From Diphasiastrum complanatum (taxonomy: Eukaryota > Streptophyta > Lycopodiopsida > Lycopodiales > Lycopodiaceae): 64,000 bases of DNA. Each line of letters begins with the position of its first letter. Positions within the stretch are counted from its first letter, which is position 1. Location: the NCBI GenBank assembly GCA_029204225.1, contig CM055102.1, positions 12,921,484 through 12,985,483 of the forward strand, in the 5' to 3' direction. Shown one piece after another: positions 13,068 through 25,003 of this stretch. The position numbers and the translations under genes are program-made. A model generated the notes under the pieces. That model saw nothing but the letters and a program-made list of their open reading frames with translations. It did not search any database and was not told where the DNA came from.

Positions 13068-13084
13068 TTCTAGGGATTTCGAAA

Positions 13085-13136
13085 AACTCATCGTATAATG
13101 AGTTGAGGCTGCAGCTACTAGACTTTGGAGTCTAGT
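13085..13136. other. Two adjacent inverted repeats after the coiled-coil ORF
   Basis: AACTCAT-6 nt-ATGAGTT (13,085-13,104) and ACTAGACT-TTGG-AGTCTAGT (13,117-13,136) lie head to tail just before the leader block. Both recur near 59,527-59,580. They could form RNA hairpins at the 3' end of the ORF's transcript. Confidence 0.5.
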
Positions 13137-13600
13137 GATGACATATGCATTTGAGAGAGTGCTGATTATTGCCGATCCTTGGCATTTCTTATGAATCAAG
13201 AATGCTTTTGGGATCGTGGCTTACATCCACATAGGTAGCCCTCTTGCTTATCTTGATTGAATAGAAGATCCTCCATGAGTATTGGCAATTCTTGAGCTTC
13301 TTAATGATAGTGGCTTCTTGTGTGATGTTTTTTACAATCTTGCACTTCCATTCTCCATATGTGGTTGTGGATTTAGATTAGTTTCTTGCTTTCTTCTAGA
13401 TGCATTATAAATTAGAGTGGATTAGCTTTCTCGTTTGCAAAATAGTGTAGAATCAAGCATTCAAGTAAACTAAATAGGTTGAAATTGTGGCATAGATCTT
13501 GCAGATTCCTTTACATTTTAGTTCTTGATGTTCTTGGGTTGTCCAAGAATCAAGACATGAGTGTTTCTTGATACAAGTAGAAGTATGAATCTGATAGGTG
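13137..13600 (+). mobile_element. LTR-like leader block, copy B (TATA lost)
   Basis: Matches the leader blocks at 28,361 and 59,580 but lacks the TATTTAAG box and the AGCTCCC hairpin: GCTTA runs straight into TTGATTGAATAG near 13,250. Two neighbouring inverted repeats remain at 13,531-13,549 (TTCTTGG/CCAAGAA) and 13,549-13,572 (ATCAAGA/TCTTGAT). Confidence 0.45.
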
Positions 13601-15412
13601 TTCAATCGAGCTGCATTCTGATCCTAGTTGAGCGTCATGACTTGCATGTCTTCAAGCAACGTGAGTATAGTTCAAGCATGAAGGAGGTCCGTGTATCCAC
13701 TGACAATCTAGATAATCTATACTACAACGCCAAACCTTCTGCCCGATTGGGTAATGAACCAAGAATAATAAGTCATTGATACCCGTGAAGCCTGGTAATG
13801 GGCAGAAATTGAAACGCCAAGTAACAAGGTGCCAAACTGTAATAGTTAAGGATTTACTGACTGATAAAGAGAATCAGTGAACACTTTAGGGATGTCATAT
13901 AGTTTTCTAGTCAAGCATCTTGGTGTCACTAGTTGATAGGGCCAATTTTTGCATTAGAGGTCAAATAGTCACAGCCCAATTATTGAAATTCATTTTTTAA
14001 CACTTCATTTTAACTTTATAGGTTTTTTAAATGACTCAAAATCAATTGAGTTTAGTTATAAATTTGAGAGTTTAAGGTTTTATTTTAACCTTTTACAGAT
14101 TTCATAATAATTTTGTGGATTTTTCATAAGATTAGTTTCAAACTTTTTAACACCAATGGTATGAAATCACCCAAATAGCTCAACTACATTAGCTTACAAG
14201 TATCAAGGCAAAGCTAAAAGCGAGGATAGTGTAACATTATGCTTGTAGGGAAAACATGAAACTTCTCCACATGTCACTTGGGGAGGCTTCTAATCTTTCG
14301 TGGAATTGTATTATCACCTTCGATAGTTTCTTACTATTAGTAGCTGATATTTAAAATTGTTTCTACTGTCGAGTCTCGAGTAGTCACTAGTGAGAAAGAA
14401 TTGGCTATTAATTCTAAATATGTACATATGAGGATTTCTTTGACTCTTCACACTTGCTCCAGTCATCAATCATGGAACTAGTGACTGTTGCACCGACGAT
14501 CTGATTTGCTGCATATATTATCACTATTAATCTGCATATTTAGAATTCTTTCGCCTCTCGAGTCGTGATAAAGAATTGGAGCATTGTCAATTACAGGTGA
14601 CGCATTCGCTATTAATTCTAAATATGTACATATGAGGATTTCTTTGACTCTTCACACTTGTTCCAGTCATCAATAATGGAAATAGTGACCTCAACAATGG
14701 AAATAGTGACCTGACGATCCGATTTGCAGCATAAGATCTCCTTTGATTGTAGGCCGGCTGGAGCAGCCTTCAAAGTTCAAAGGATTGTCTAAATCTTGCT
14801 TGCTCCTGTATCAATGGATTTGATACAAGTTGCAGTGTCTAAATCTTGCTTGCTCCTGTCGTCAATGGATTAAAGATTTGATACAAGTTGCAGTTTCCCA
14901 TGATGATGCAGCTCTATGCATGCATCGTAGGCTCGTAGCTGCACGGAAATTGAAATAGCCGAGCTTAGAAACTAGTGTTTGCTCGGTCTCCATCACAGAT
15001 AACAAGTTTCTGAGGTTCTCATGTGTGTCAGAGGCCGGGACTTTCAGGATTCGTATCTTTTGATGTTGAGGGTGGAGATTGGGTATAGCTGGGAACTTTA
15101 GAAGTTGGAAATTTGAACTTTGAATCTCCACATGGATCTAGAAAGATACGGCCTGCTGATTAAGGCGTGCACTCCATGTGCACCTGCACTCCCGGCCCTA
15201 CTCCATCCAGTGATAGCCCTACTGCATCCAATGATAATATATGGGATTAAGAAAAAAACAAAAGATATATTTCCTTGGATGTAATGGGGCCTGTGCGACA
15301 GAGGCAGTCTCTAATGAGATCCCAGCCGGCCAGGTCCATGCGTGGTAGGCCTCGTATATTCCAATTTCGCAGTGCTCCACCAAAGTCCACAAAAGACTAC
15401 AGTTCAGTGTCC
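13601..15412 (+). other. CKX 5' flank, copy B
   Basis: Non-coding region upstream of the intact CKX gene. It contains a short duplication (AATGGAAATAGTGACCT twice near 14,676-14,710) and the repeat of about 50 bp seen in copy A. The reverse-strand frame at 14,862-15,131 is not supported as a gene. Confidence 0.6.
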
Positions 15413-15421
15413 TCTATATAT
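15413..15421 (+). promoter_or_regulatory. CKX: Possible CKX TATA box, copy B
   Basis: CTATATATC about 720 bp upstream of the ATG of the intact gene, followed by a GA-rich leader. The distance would imply a long 5' UTR, perhaps with an intron ending at the TTATTTCTAG near 15,683. Confidence 0.3.
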
Positions 15422-15493
15422 CTTGCTGAACTGTTGCGATCCTTAACACCACCAACGGAATATGCGTTTGAGGAGAGAGCGAGATCGAGATCG

Positions 15494-15495
<2 letters not shown>

Positions 15496-15538
<43 letters not shown>
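15496..15538 (+). repeat. (GA)n microsatellite, copy B
   Basis: Uninterrupted GA tract in the presumed CKX 5' leader. It produces an RERERE run in one forward frame, which is not a gene. Confidence 0.9.
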
Positions 15539-15539
<1 letters not shown>

Positions 15540-16138
15540 GCAGCTGATCTTTGGCTTAGTTTACGCTTTCACTGTGATACACAGTTCAATTGTAGTAGTT
15601 GGGATCGTTTATATGCATAGTACATATAAAACCACTTCTCCTATGTCAGAACTGAATGTGCTGATCTTTTTTCTTATTTCTAGAAAGCTCAAAGATGTGG
15701 CCAAACTTGTAATCTCTACATAGTAAACTCTCTAGCTACTTCTTTACAAGACATTTGCTCCTGAACTATCCCCATTTGAAAATGTTGCAGTTTCCTTGTG
15801 TGCATCTCAGTTAGGATTCTCTTGAGATATTAAGATAAAGAGATTGCATTATAATTTGAATAACCTCACAATTGATTTTGCGTAATTAACATCATTGTTT
15901 TGAACAGCTTCTAGTGGTTACCTCCCCAATACGAGTAGAGAGGTCTGACCAACACTGCTATAGAATGTCCTCAAGCCAATTGAATAACGCTTCTCGTAGA
16001 TGGGATTGATCAGCTCAATGTAGTCAACGCTTTCGATGCATGTTAGGACTTTCGACACATAGAGTAGCGCTTTGCAGCATCGGTCCAGAATTAGTATAAC
16101 CCAACAGTTGTTCCGTATTCGATCAATCGAAAGGAGCT

Positions 16139-17405
16139 ATGACATCTAGACGCACTTCGACCACAATTCCGTCTGCATGCTTGCCGTGCATCTTGCTTGG
16201 GTTATGTTTACTCTCCTTTATGCGTTCTTTCCCCGATTTCATCGTCACAGCTGCCACCCCATCCTGCTCTTTATCCAAAGAAAACTGCAGGGAACTTGCT
16301 GCATTGAATCTGAACCTAAATATTTCCTTCTCGAACACCGCCAAGGCATCTCAAGACTTCGGCCACATGTATCACGACCGCCCATCTGCAATTATATACC
16401 CATCTTCAGCACAGGACATCGTTGCAATAGTGAAGCTTGCATACTTCTCACCAAACAATCTAACCATAGCTGCAAAAGGAGCAGGTCATTCTATCTACGG
16501 CCAAGCACAAGCTCTGCATGGGATTGTAATCGAAATGTCTAGCCTGAAAGGCATCGAGGTGGGCGTGCATGGATTTGGAGAAGCTGCGGTTCCGTTTGTG
16601 GAGGCTAGCGGTGGCGAGCTATGGATCGACGTGGTGAAGGAGGCATTGAAGAAGGGAATGGCGCCGAGATCTCTAACGGACTATCTGTATCTGAGCGTGG
16701 GAGGGACACTGTCCAATGCCGGGGTCAGCGGGCAGGCCTTTAGATATGGCCCTCAGATCTCCAACGTCCTTGAACTGGAGGTCGTCACAGGTAACTTTGC
16801 TCATTATGGTCTTCATTTTTGTCAATGGCTTTTCTGTTAATGGATTAATGGCAGTTTATTTAAGTCTACTTTTTGTTGTAACGCATGATTTTCTTTCATT
16901 CGATGATTGATGTTATTTTCTAATGCCAACACTATACATTTTACCTGTGAAAACATTTGTTGTTTATCAATAATAAATTGAACCACACTAGCATTGTTAT
17001 GTAAATGTTGCATTATACTGAATAATGGGTTGAACTTGAGTAGGGATCACAATGCTCTAAGATACTAACATTGCACCAACAGTGATTTGAGCCCAAGTCA
17101 ATTGGTCAAGGAATTTTCATCCTACCATAATTTATAATTTGTAGTGGACATTTGTTTTATCGATGCAAGAATATTTATATAGACCACAAATCTCGTTGCT
17201 TTGATGTTATGAAAGTGGATGTAGTGAAAAAATGATCGATTTTGGAAGGACCCTCTAGTTGAATTGCAGGACTTTAGAGAGCTCTAAAAATTGTTTCATG
17301 AGTTGTAGGTGAATTAGTCAACTTTGGAGAGGCATCTAAAATTGCTTTATGAGTTGTAGATGATACACTCTTTTCTTTTTATTGAAATGCTTAGAAAGCT
17401 TATAG

Positions 17406-17493
<88 letters not shown>

Positions 17494-19358
17494 AAAAACA
17501 TGTGCTTATAAAGAGAAATATTGATTTGTTTAGTTCTATCTCCTTAAGCCGTTCTCCTCGCTTTTTCAATAAGTGCAACGAACAATGGCCATTCAATAAA
17601 TCATGCTAGAAAGCTCATGGGCTTGCTCATGGGCACTAATTGCAAGGCTATAGGAAATGATTATTTTTATTCCAATAAGGACACACAAATAAAAATTGAT
17701 CATGATGCGACAATATATGTGGCAATATAACTCTTACCATCAAGAGTTGACCCTGCCTACACAGGCTTCGCTTTATGGCATGCGTGCTCAAATTTCCTAA
17801 AGATGTTGGGCAAAGAACTTCATGCTACGTGTACACATCATTAAACCATTAACATTGTCAAATTTAAAAGATTTTATGTTCTCAAGGATATTGCCCAAGA
17901 ACAGATCCAAAGGGATGTAAAACTCTAGTCATTGGAGTTTACCTGATGTAAAGACCTAAATTGAATGTGTTCTACCCTGCATGGGGAGGCTTAGAAGGTG
18001 TTTACTAAGAGTCAAGATATTCTGCAAACACCATGATAATCCTTTTAGTAGCCACCCTTTATGAGTTATTTTGATAAGTTTGTGCTCGTGCTACTATTCA
18101 ATGTCACTAGGTATGTATATCAATTGTAATGAATACTTAGAATGAGTTACTTTTATGATTGTGTGCTAATGTCACAATATGCATATCATTTCTTAATTGT
18201 AGCTTTGGCAAAATATGCTAGAATAGAAAAAATGCTTGTTAGGCATAATGGATATCCTATATATAACTTGTCCATTGCGCAAGACATTTTATAAATAAGT
18301 TGTTCATTTTGCATGCAAAATTATTTATCTATAAATAAGTAATCTATTAATAGCCTTTTATTTTCATACTAATGGAGAGCCTATAAATAAAAGGGTGTAG
18401 TCTTGGCCCATGACTGGAAATATATGCAGAGGCTCCACTCTCATTTGTGCCATTTAAGGCTTCCTCAAACTACAATACGAAACCAAATTGAAGGTTGTTA
18501 CGCAATCTTAATGCATTCTATTTATAACAGGCACACCTTGCACATTTGTAAAGTTATTTTCATCAAGGCATTTTTGTGCACTTAAGATTTCTGGATGTAA
18601 AGAAAAAAGTTCAGTGATGCTTTAGGCATGCAATTGATAAACTTTTTATTCATAATAAATAAATCGCTTGAACTATGCAATAAACCAGCCTGGCCATTCT
18701 ATAGTACAAATTCTTCCTCTTATCGTAATGCCTTGTGCTCAGGTGTCCTTTGTATTTTGGGACCACCTCCAGGAGCATAATGTCCATCCAATTTTCTCTC
18801 TCCTAGTAATCTGTCATTCTCTCTCCTCTCTCCCGTGGAAATCACGTTCTCTGTCCGGTGGAATGCACGTTCTCTCTCCTCTCTCCGGTGGAATGCACGT
18901 TCTCTCTCCTCTCTCCGGTGGAATGTGTATGTGGTATGTGGTAGCTCGTCATTGGCTGTCCACATCCACATTCCCCCACAAACGTAAAAAAAAAAACAAA
19001 AAAAACAAAAACTTAGCACAATGGCATTACGTAGGCGGAGGCCCGAAGCCCTTGGTCCTTCCTTGCTGGTGCGGGTTGCCTAAGCAAGGAAGGGCCTCAG
19101 GCGGGCCCCCCCCTCCCTTCACTACAACCTTACATGCCTAGTTTCATATTAACTTTCTTTTAGAACAAGAGATAGTAATAGAGAAATAAAATGGACAATA
19201 CCTGAATTATATATGGAATTGGCAGGAAAAGGAGAGATAGTGATATGCTCCAAACACCAACATGCAGATCTCTTCTACTCGGTGTTAGGAGGTCTGGGAC
19301 AATTCGCTATCATAACTAAAGCCAAAATCCGCCTCCATCATGTTCCTCCTAAGGTAGT

Positions 19359-19430
<72 letters not shown>

Positions 19431-20720
19431 CTCATATCTCATAAAATCTTATATATCTTTCTACACCTTGAATATGGCTGCTTATTTCTAGGTGAAATGG
19501 GTTCGAGCTTACTACTCAGATTTTTCGGCTTTTACGAAAGATCAGGAGATGTTGATTTCACAAGGAAGGGAGAATTCTTTTGATTATATCGAAGGGTCCG
19601 TGTTGGTTAAAGGCAAAGATGTGAATAGCTGGAAGATGGAGTCCCATACATTAGAAGATGTGAATTCCAATGTCACGATAGAATCAGATGCTCCAGTCCT
19701 TTATTGTCTGGAGCTCACCAAGGCCTATTTTGAGCGTGAATCAAACTTGATAGGCAAGGTAATTTGTTGTCATTATCACGTTTAATACAATGATAAGTGT
19801 TATTATATTGCAGTCACGTAAAGATAAATAGCTTTTGATTATGGCTCCAGTTACAAGCTCTGTTCATTTTACGAAAATTTTTAATTCGCTTGTGATATGC
19901 TTAAGCTTCGAGTGACTTGAAATTTTCTTTTGTGCCACGCAGAAGTTAAATTCATTGTTGGAACGGCTTCATTATCTTCCATCCGAAGTCAGCATCATAG
20001 ATGCTTCATATTTGGGCTTTCTTGACAGGGTCCACGACAAAGAAAGAGATCTCCGAAAGTCAGGTCTCTGGTACACTCCTCACCCGTGGTTGAACCTATT
20101 CATTCCCAAGAGCCGGATTATAGAGTTTGATGCTTGGGTTTTTAAGAAAAAGCTGAGCGGAGGCATAAACGGACCGATGCTTGTCTATCCCCTCAACCGT
20201 AACAAGTAAGTCCTCTATTCAACTATTGTCTTCATTTTTGCAGGTTCTTACAGGGAAATTAAAATTAAATGCAACAAAAGACGAGTCGAGACTGAGATCC
20301 AAACATTATCATACTCGTTGATGATAACTAGTGATTGCAACCCTTCCTTTGCCATTGTTGTATAGATGGGATTCCCGGATGTCTGCGGTGACACCTAGCG
20401 AAGACATCTTCTACGCGGTAGGACTGCTCGGATATGCATCACCACGCTCAGCTCCAACAGCAGAATCGTTAATGGATCAAAATAGCAAGATATTATATTT
20501 CTGCAGAACAAAATCCATCGAGTACAAACAATATCTTCCACACTACGTCAATCTGGACGAATGGAGAACCCATTTTGACCGTTTGTGGCCCAGATTTCGT
20601 GAAAGAAAACTGAGGTACGATCCCAAAGCCATTTTGTCTCCTGGTCAAAGATTTTTTTTTTTGGAGGAGCAAAACTCTTTCCTAAATCAGATAATGGTTC
20701 ACCTCAAAGAAGTGATGTGA
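16139..20720 (+). CDS. CKX: Cytokinin dehydrogenase, the only complete copy (five exons)
   Basis: Flavoenzyme that oxidatively cleaves the N6 side chain of isopentenyladenine and zeatin. Exons: 16139-16790, 19226-19353, 19492-19758, 19943-20205, 20366-20720. All introns are GT-AG and every junction keeps frame (phases 1, 0, 0, 2), giving about 554 aa, the usual family length. Residues 1-40 form a hydrophobic signal peptide. The FAD domain has GAGHSIYGQAQA, with His117 as the expected covalent FAD site. Asp181 in LTDYLYLSVGGTLSN matches the catalytic Asp of maize CKX1. Exon 2 has VLGGLGQFAIIT, exon 3 FDYIEG, exon 4 PHPWLNLFIPK and PLNRNKW. Oddity: the T-run after PGQR is 4 nt longer than in sister copies, shifting the frame and replacing the normal IFWRSKTLS end with about 20 other residues. 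Probably secreted and functional, but expression is unproven. Confidence 0.93.
17409..17491 (+). repeat. (CT)n microsatellite in CKX intron 1, copy B
   Basis: About 80 nt of pure CT immediately before the TATA block in intron 1. The corresponding tract is about 20 nt in copy A and interrupted in copy E. Confidence 0.95.
17510..18445 (+). mobile_element. TATA block in CKX intron 1, copy B
   Basis: Same segment as at 4,590 and 47,895, with TATAAATA at 18,382-18,389 on the sense strand of CKX. It ends near CTCTCAT at about 18,443, then jumps to TTGTGCCATTTAAGG; copy E retains about 850 bp more between these points. Confidence 0.6.
18855..18930 (+). repeat. 30-bp minisatellite in CKX intron 1
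   Basis: Unit starting CCGGTGGAATGCACGTTCTC at 18,855, 18,885 and (partly) 18,915. Copy E has one unit fewer (50,104 and 50,134), so unit number differs between paralogues. Confidence 0.85.
19033..19116. repeat. GC-rich inverted repeat in CKX intron 1, copy B
   Basis: Nested palindrome in an otherwise AT-rich intron, about 110 nt before exon 2. Inner arms at 19,054-19,067 and 19,083-19,096, with one mismatch. Copy E has a perfect 14-bp version. Confidence 0.7.
19361..19426 (+). repeat. (CT)n microsatellite in CKX intron 2, copy B
   Basis: Starts 8 nt after the exon 2 donor and fills nearly half of the 138-nt intron 2. The ORF that runs through it (a long SLSLSL tract) is intronic read-through. 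Confidence 0.9.
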
Positions 20721-21214
20721 ACAAGATGGGCTGCTGAGTCTTATGTTGGGAAGCATAAGACTTAAATAAATGGTGAGCCTAAAACTGTGAATAGTTGATA
20801 TTTGATAGGATACTCTTAAATAATGAGAACAGGATTATGATGTACCTGTAAAGTTAGTCTGTGAGCTCCGATCAGTCTTTGTTCCTCTAGAGTTATGGGA
20901 CAAAGCCTGGAGCATTGATGCATTCTCCAGGTTGTCTACAAACTCACATGCAAGCACAATTTGTCATAAATGCGAAGGCTTATATAATATTCTCTCCCAT
21001 GAAGGGTAAAATGTGAAGTGTAAACTTATATGGGTGCCAATTGAGCTGGGTAAGAGACAGTGTTTTGTCACTCTCACATGTGTTCAACACGTTGGGTAAC
21101 TGTGTCTTGTCACTCATACATAGCTTGACTTGTTGACATCTTGGAGTCATGTGCTCTATGACGATTAAACTAGATCACTTATTACTCAATGTACACCATA
21201 TATTTGTGCATAAA
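20721..21214 (+). other. CKX 3' flank, copy B
   Basis: Non-coding 3' region shared by copies A, B, D and E; nothing gene-like. Confidence 0.6.
20765..20770 (+). terminator. Polyadenylation signal candidate of CKX copy B
   Basis: AATAAA 45 nt after the shifted stop codon, conserved in the 3' flank of the other copies. Confidence 0.4.
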
Positions 21215-22641
21215 AAATGTCAGCACAAGTAACAAGGAACCTACATAACCATATCACTATCTACAAAAGATGCGGGTACAAGTAGCAAGGTTGCTACTTA
21301 ATCAATATGCTCCATGACTATAAAAAAAAAGCATTGAAGCTTGGTGCATAGTTGCATATAATACGTATTTTATAGTAATATAACATATAATTAACGTGTT
21401 ATATAAATATGTATAATCCAACGTATTATACATATTTGATCACTATATTATAATTTTCAATAGTCTTACTCAAAAACAAAAATGAGATTATCTTATCTTA
21501 GTGTTCATCCCTTCAAACATAAACTTAAGAACAAAATTCTAAAGAAAACCGTGGATCACATATGAATTATTTGATAAAAACTTGTCAATTGTCAAAAGGT
21601 ACAGGTAGGGCTATTTATTAGCTATAGGTATTTTTTATCCAAAAAAAGTATAATACATGTATTATATGGCACCGTATTATATGCTTGTATTATACGATGC
21701 AACTATGGTTTGGTGAAGCAACTAACTAGCAAATTGGAGTCAAACTCTAGAGCATAACTTATAAGTAGAACAAAGAAAGTACCCTCCACCTCACCACTTA
21801 TTGGAAGACAAATCTTAGGAAATTTTTATGATAGGGCATTCAATAAAAGAGTTGACATCACTAGGGCTACTATCACAAAGACCTTGAACATGGAATTTTC
21901 AAACAAAACATTGGAGAGTTGCTCACCACCCATCTATGAATATCATAGTGACTTGTTGTATCCAACTTTCTCCCCTGAGCTAGACGAAGCAAAATCAGAA
22001 AGAGCAAACGATGTAGGGGTGTTCCATGCAAGCTAAGTTAGACCAAGAAGAAAATGTGCTGAATGAATGTTTATGATGCTCTCAAAATGATCAACTCCAA
22101 CAAAACTTCTTACTAAGCTAGAACAATTCTTTTTCATCTTTCATCAATGCAATGGCTGGATCTATGGTGTGCTTGTGCCACTGTAAATAGCACCTTCCTA
22201 ACTTTGTTAAAGTAAAAGCAAAAGGTTATATACTCCATTTACCGTGTATAACATCCTTGCACAATTCATTTTCAAGTCTTCTATGCCCAATTGATGCTTG
22301 TACCTAATTGGTCCCTCAGTTAAACCTATATCGAGCTAGGCCAAATAATCTAAACATTGCATATTATGTAGCTCTTTAACCTTAAGGGTGTACAATAATC
22401 TCATTCAACTACAACCTCCCTTGTTGAGTAGGATTAGCCTACAACTAACCTTGCATTAGACGAGTCTAGTTAGTAATAGGCAATTGCTTGAATGAAACTC
22501 AAGATAACTTTGCATAGTTAATTGTTCAATCATAGCTTTAGCTAGTCCATGAAAAATTAAAAATCAATGGACATGATGCATGAGAGTAGATTGCACCAAA
22601 CTATCACTAAGTAGCTAAGGTTTATGATCACCTCAAGCACA

Positions 22642-22672
<31 letters not shown>

Positions 22673-22920
22673 AAACTAGGGAATTGGTTACATTGACTAA
22701 TGCTCCTAGGTACTATCTTGGGATCATGACCACAGATGATACATCAACTTACAACATATGGGAAGATTACGACGACAAATTAAAAATACATTAGTTGTTA
22801 ACTTTAGAAAAACTCAAGATAATTCATAGTTTAACTATAACTTGAATTGGAGTCCATGCAAAAAATTGCTAGTGAGGACATTATGCATGAGAGTAGAATA
22901 CACCTACCTATTACTTATAG
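21215..22920 (+). repeat. CA block, copy B
   Basis: 1.7-kb repeat described under copy A1. Its GCGCGCGC-(CA)n tract is at 22,642-22,673, and the 92-codon frame is open here too. Confidence 0.8.
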
Positions 22921-22933
22921 TTAGACAAGGGAT

Positions 22934-23370
22934 CACTACAACACTCGCCATGATTTCCAATGTGAAATCACACATTTAGGGTTTTTGAATCTACAAAGGT
23001 GCCACAAAACATGTCACAACAGGGTCATCAAATTTTGACAACTATAAAATGTGTCGCAAAAATGATGCCTACGCCAACTAGCTCCGCAGGATCCATCAGT
23101 AGGACACTGATCGAGGTTGTCCACATGAACGTCACATTATGCCGCCCATGTGGACGTTGCTATTCGACCGCCAAGTGGACGTCACAATCCAGCATCCAAC
23201 TGTACATTGCATTCGACTACCAAAACCTAACGTGGAACTCCATGTGCACAAGCTAGTTCAACGTGTTTTTGGTGTCTTGGACGTCAAAAAGTGACATGCA
23301 ATACCAGTGTCAATTTTGACACCTATTACAGGTTTTGGCCGATAAACAGAGTAGCACACCATGTGCTACT
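22934..23370 (+). mobile_element. CACTA-like terminal block, copy B
   Basis: CACTACAACACTCGCC start and ACGTC-rich body, ending near the inverted repeat AGTAGCAC-ACCAT-GTGCTACT at 23,350-23,370. An 85-codon frame inside (22,999-23,256) is not open in the other copies and is not called. Confidence 0.35.
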
Positions 23371-24001
23371 ATTTTGTTGGAGCATGGATAGAAGAAACTC
23401 GCAAAATTTGCAAAAAATTTACTCTGAAAATATCAAAACCCATCTCGATGCCCGTTCTGCATGAACATAAACAAACAATACAAGAATTAATGGTTAGGAT
23501 TTAAGTTGAGTACATTCTCTATATTTATAGTGAACAAAAAGTTTATATGTTTCAAAAGAATTGACTATGGAGGATGACCCTCCCTTTTCAATTTATCGAC
23601 TACTGGATCAAAGGATTTTCTAAATGCAAAGTCATATACCTCTTTAGTGGGGAGTCATTCGGCATCTATCCATACAATTTAGGACTAACACAAAAACCAC
23701 TATTTTGAGACTATTCATGTTTTTAAATAGAAACTCTCCTCTTTTAACTCATCTATTGAATATTAAGAATGTATAACTAATAAGGTTAAAACTAATGTTG
23801 TTATCACATAATAATAGTATATACTTCGAGACAATGAATCTACATTCAATTTGGTTAAGAAGTCTCAAAATATGAATTTACTTAAGAAGTATCAAAATAT
23901 GACTGTAGTCTCAATTTAGTTGAATTTGTGCTAACTTCAAGTTTAGGGTTGGAGGTCCCCTTGAAAATCAAGATGCATATTAGAAAAAAAAAATGGCCTA
24001 T
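23371..24001 (+). other. Spacer, copy B
   Basis: AT-rich region with short direct repeats (AAGAAGTCTCAAAATATGAA and AAGAAGTATCAAAATATGAC near 23,860-23,905). No gene seen. Confidence 0.5.
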
Positions 24002-25003
24002 CAAATAACATTGGAAGGACGCCATTCTCCTTGCTTTTTCAATAAGTGCAACTAACAATGGCCATTCAATAAATCATGCTAGAAAGCTCATGGGCTGTAA
24101 GTGCACGGCTATAGGAAATGATTATTTTTATTCCAATAAGGACACACAAATAAAAATTGATCATGATGCGACAATATATGTGGCAATATAACTCTTACCA
24201 TCAAGAGTTGCCCCTGTCTACACAGGCTTCGCTTTATGGCATGCGTGCTCAAATTTCCTAAAGATGTTCGGCAAAGAACTTCATGCTACGTGTACACATC
24301 ATTAAACCATTAACATTGTCAAATTTAAAAGATTTTATGTTCTCAAGGATATTGCCCAAGAACAGATCCAAAGGGATGTAAAACTCTAGTCATTAGAGTT
24401 TACCTGATGTAAAGACCTAAATTGAAGGTGTTCTACCCTGCATGGGGAGGCTTAGAAGGTGTTTACTAAGAGTCAAGATATTCTGCAAACACCATGATAA
24501 TCCTTTTAGTAGATACCCTTTATGAGTTATTTTGATAAGTTTGTGCTCATGCTACTATTCTATGTCACTAGGTATGTATATCAATTGTAATGAATACCTA
24601 GAATGAGTTACTTTTATGATTGTGTGCTAATGTCACAATATGCATATCATTTCTTAATTGTAGCTTTGGCATAATATGATAGAATAGGAAAAATGCTTGT
24701 TAGGCATAATGGATATCCTATATATAACTTGTCCATTGCACAAGACATTTTATAAATAAGTTGTCCATTTTATAAATAAGGAATCTATTAATAGCCTTTT
24801 ATTTTCATACTAATGGATAGCCTATAAATAAAAGGGTGTATTCTTGGCCCATGACTGAAAATATATGCAGAGGCTCCACTCTCATCTAATGGTATAGCAA
24901 GTACTGATCAAACAAAAGAGAAGATTATGCAACTGTTATACCTTGCTATTGGATTTTATTTCAGCTATTCTGATATTCCGTTAACTATCTGATTTTTTTG
25001 CAG
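24002..25003 (+). promoter_or_regulatory. TATA block / promoter of transposase-like gene, copy B
   Basis: TATAAATA at 24,823-24,830 lies about 170 bp upstream of the first exon's acceptor (GCAG at 25,000-25,003). The spacing fits a core promoter followed by a short 5' intron. Confidence 0.45.

Noticed and set aside
16177-16542. Second-frame ORF over CKX exon 1
   Set aside because: Shadow of the true exon 1 frame in copies A, B and E; it ends inside the exon.
18403-18585. 60-codon ORF in CKX intron 1
   Set aside because: Spans the join between the TATA block and the distal intron and is absent in copy E.
19213-19491. ORF containing a long SLSLSL stretch (also 50,430-50,714)
   Set aside because: Exon 2 of CKX read through into the (CT)n of intron 2.
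22999-23256. 85-codon ORF in the CACTA-like block
   Set aside because: Open only in copy B; the equivalent frame is broken in A, D and E.
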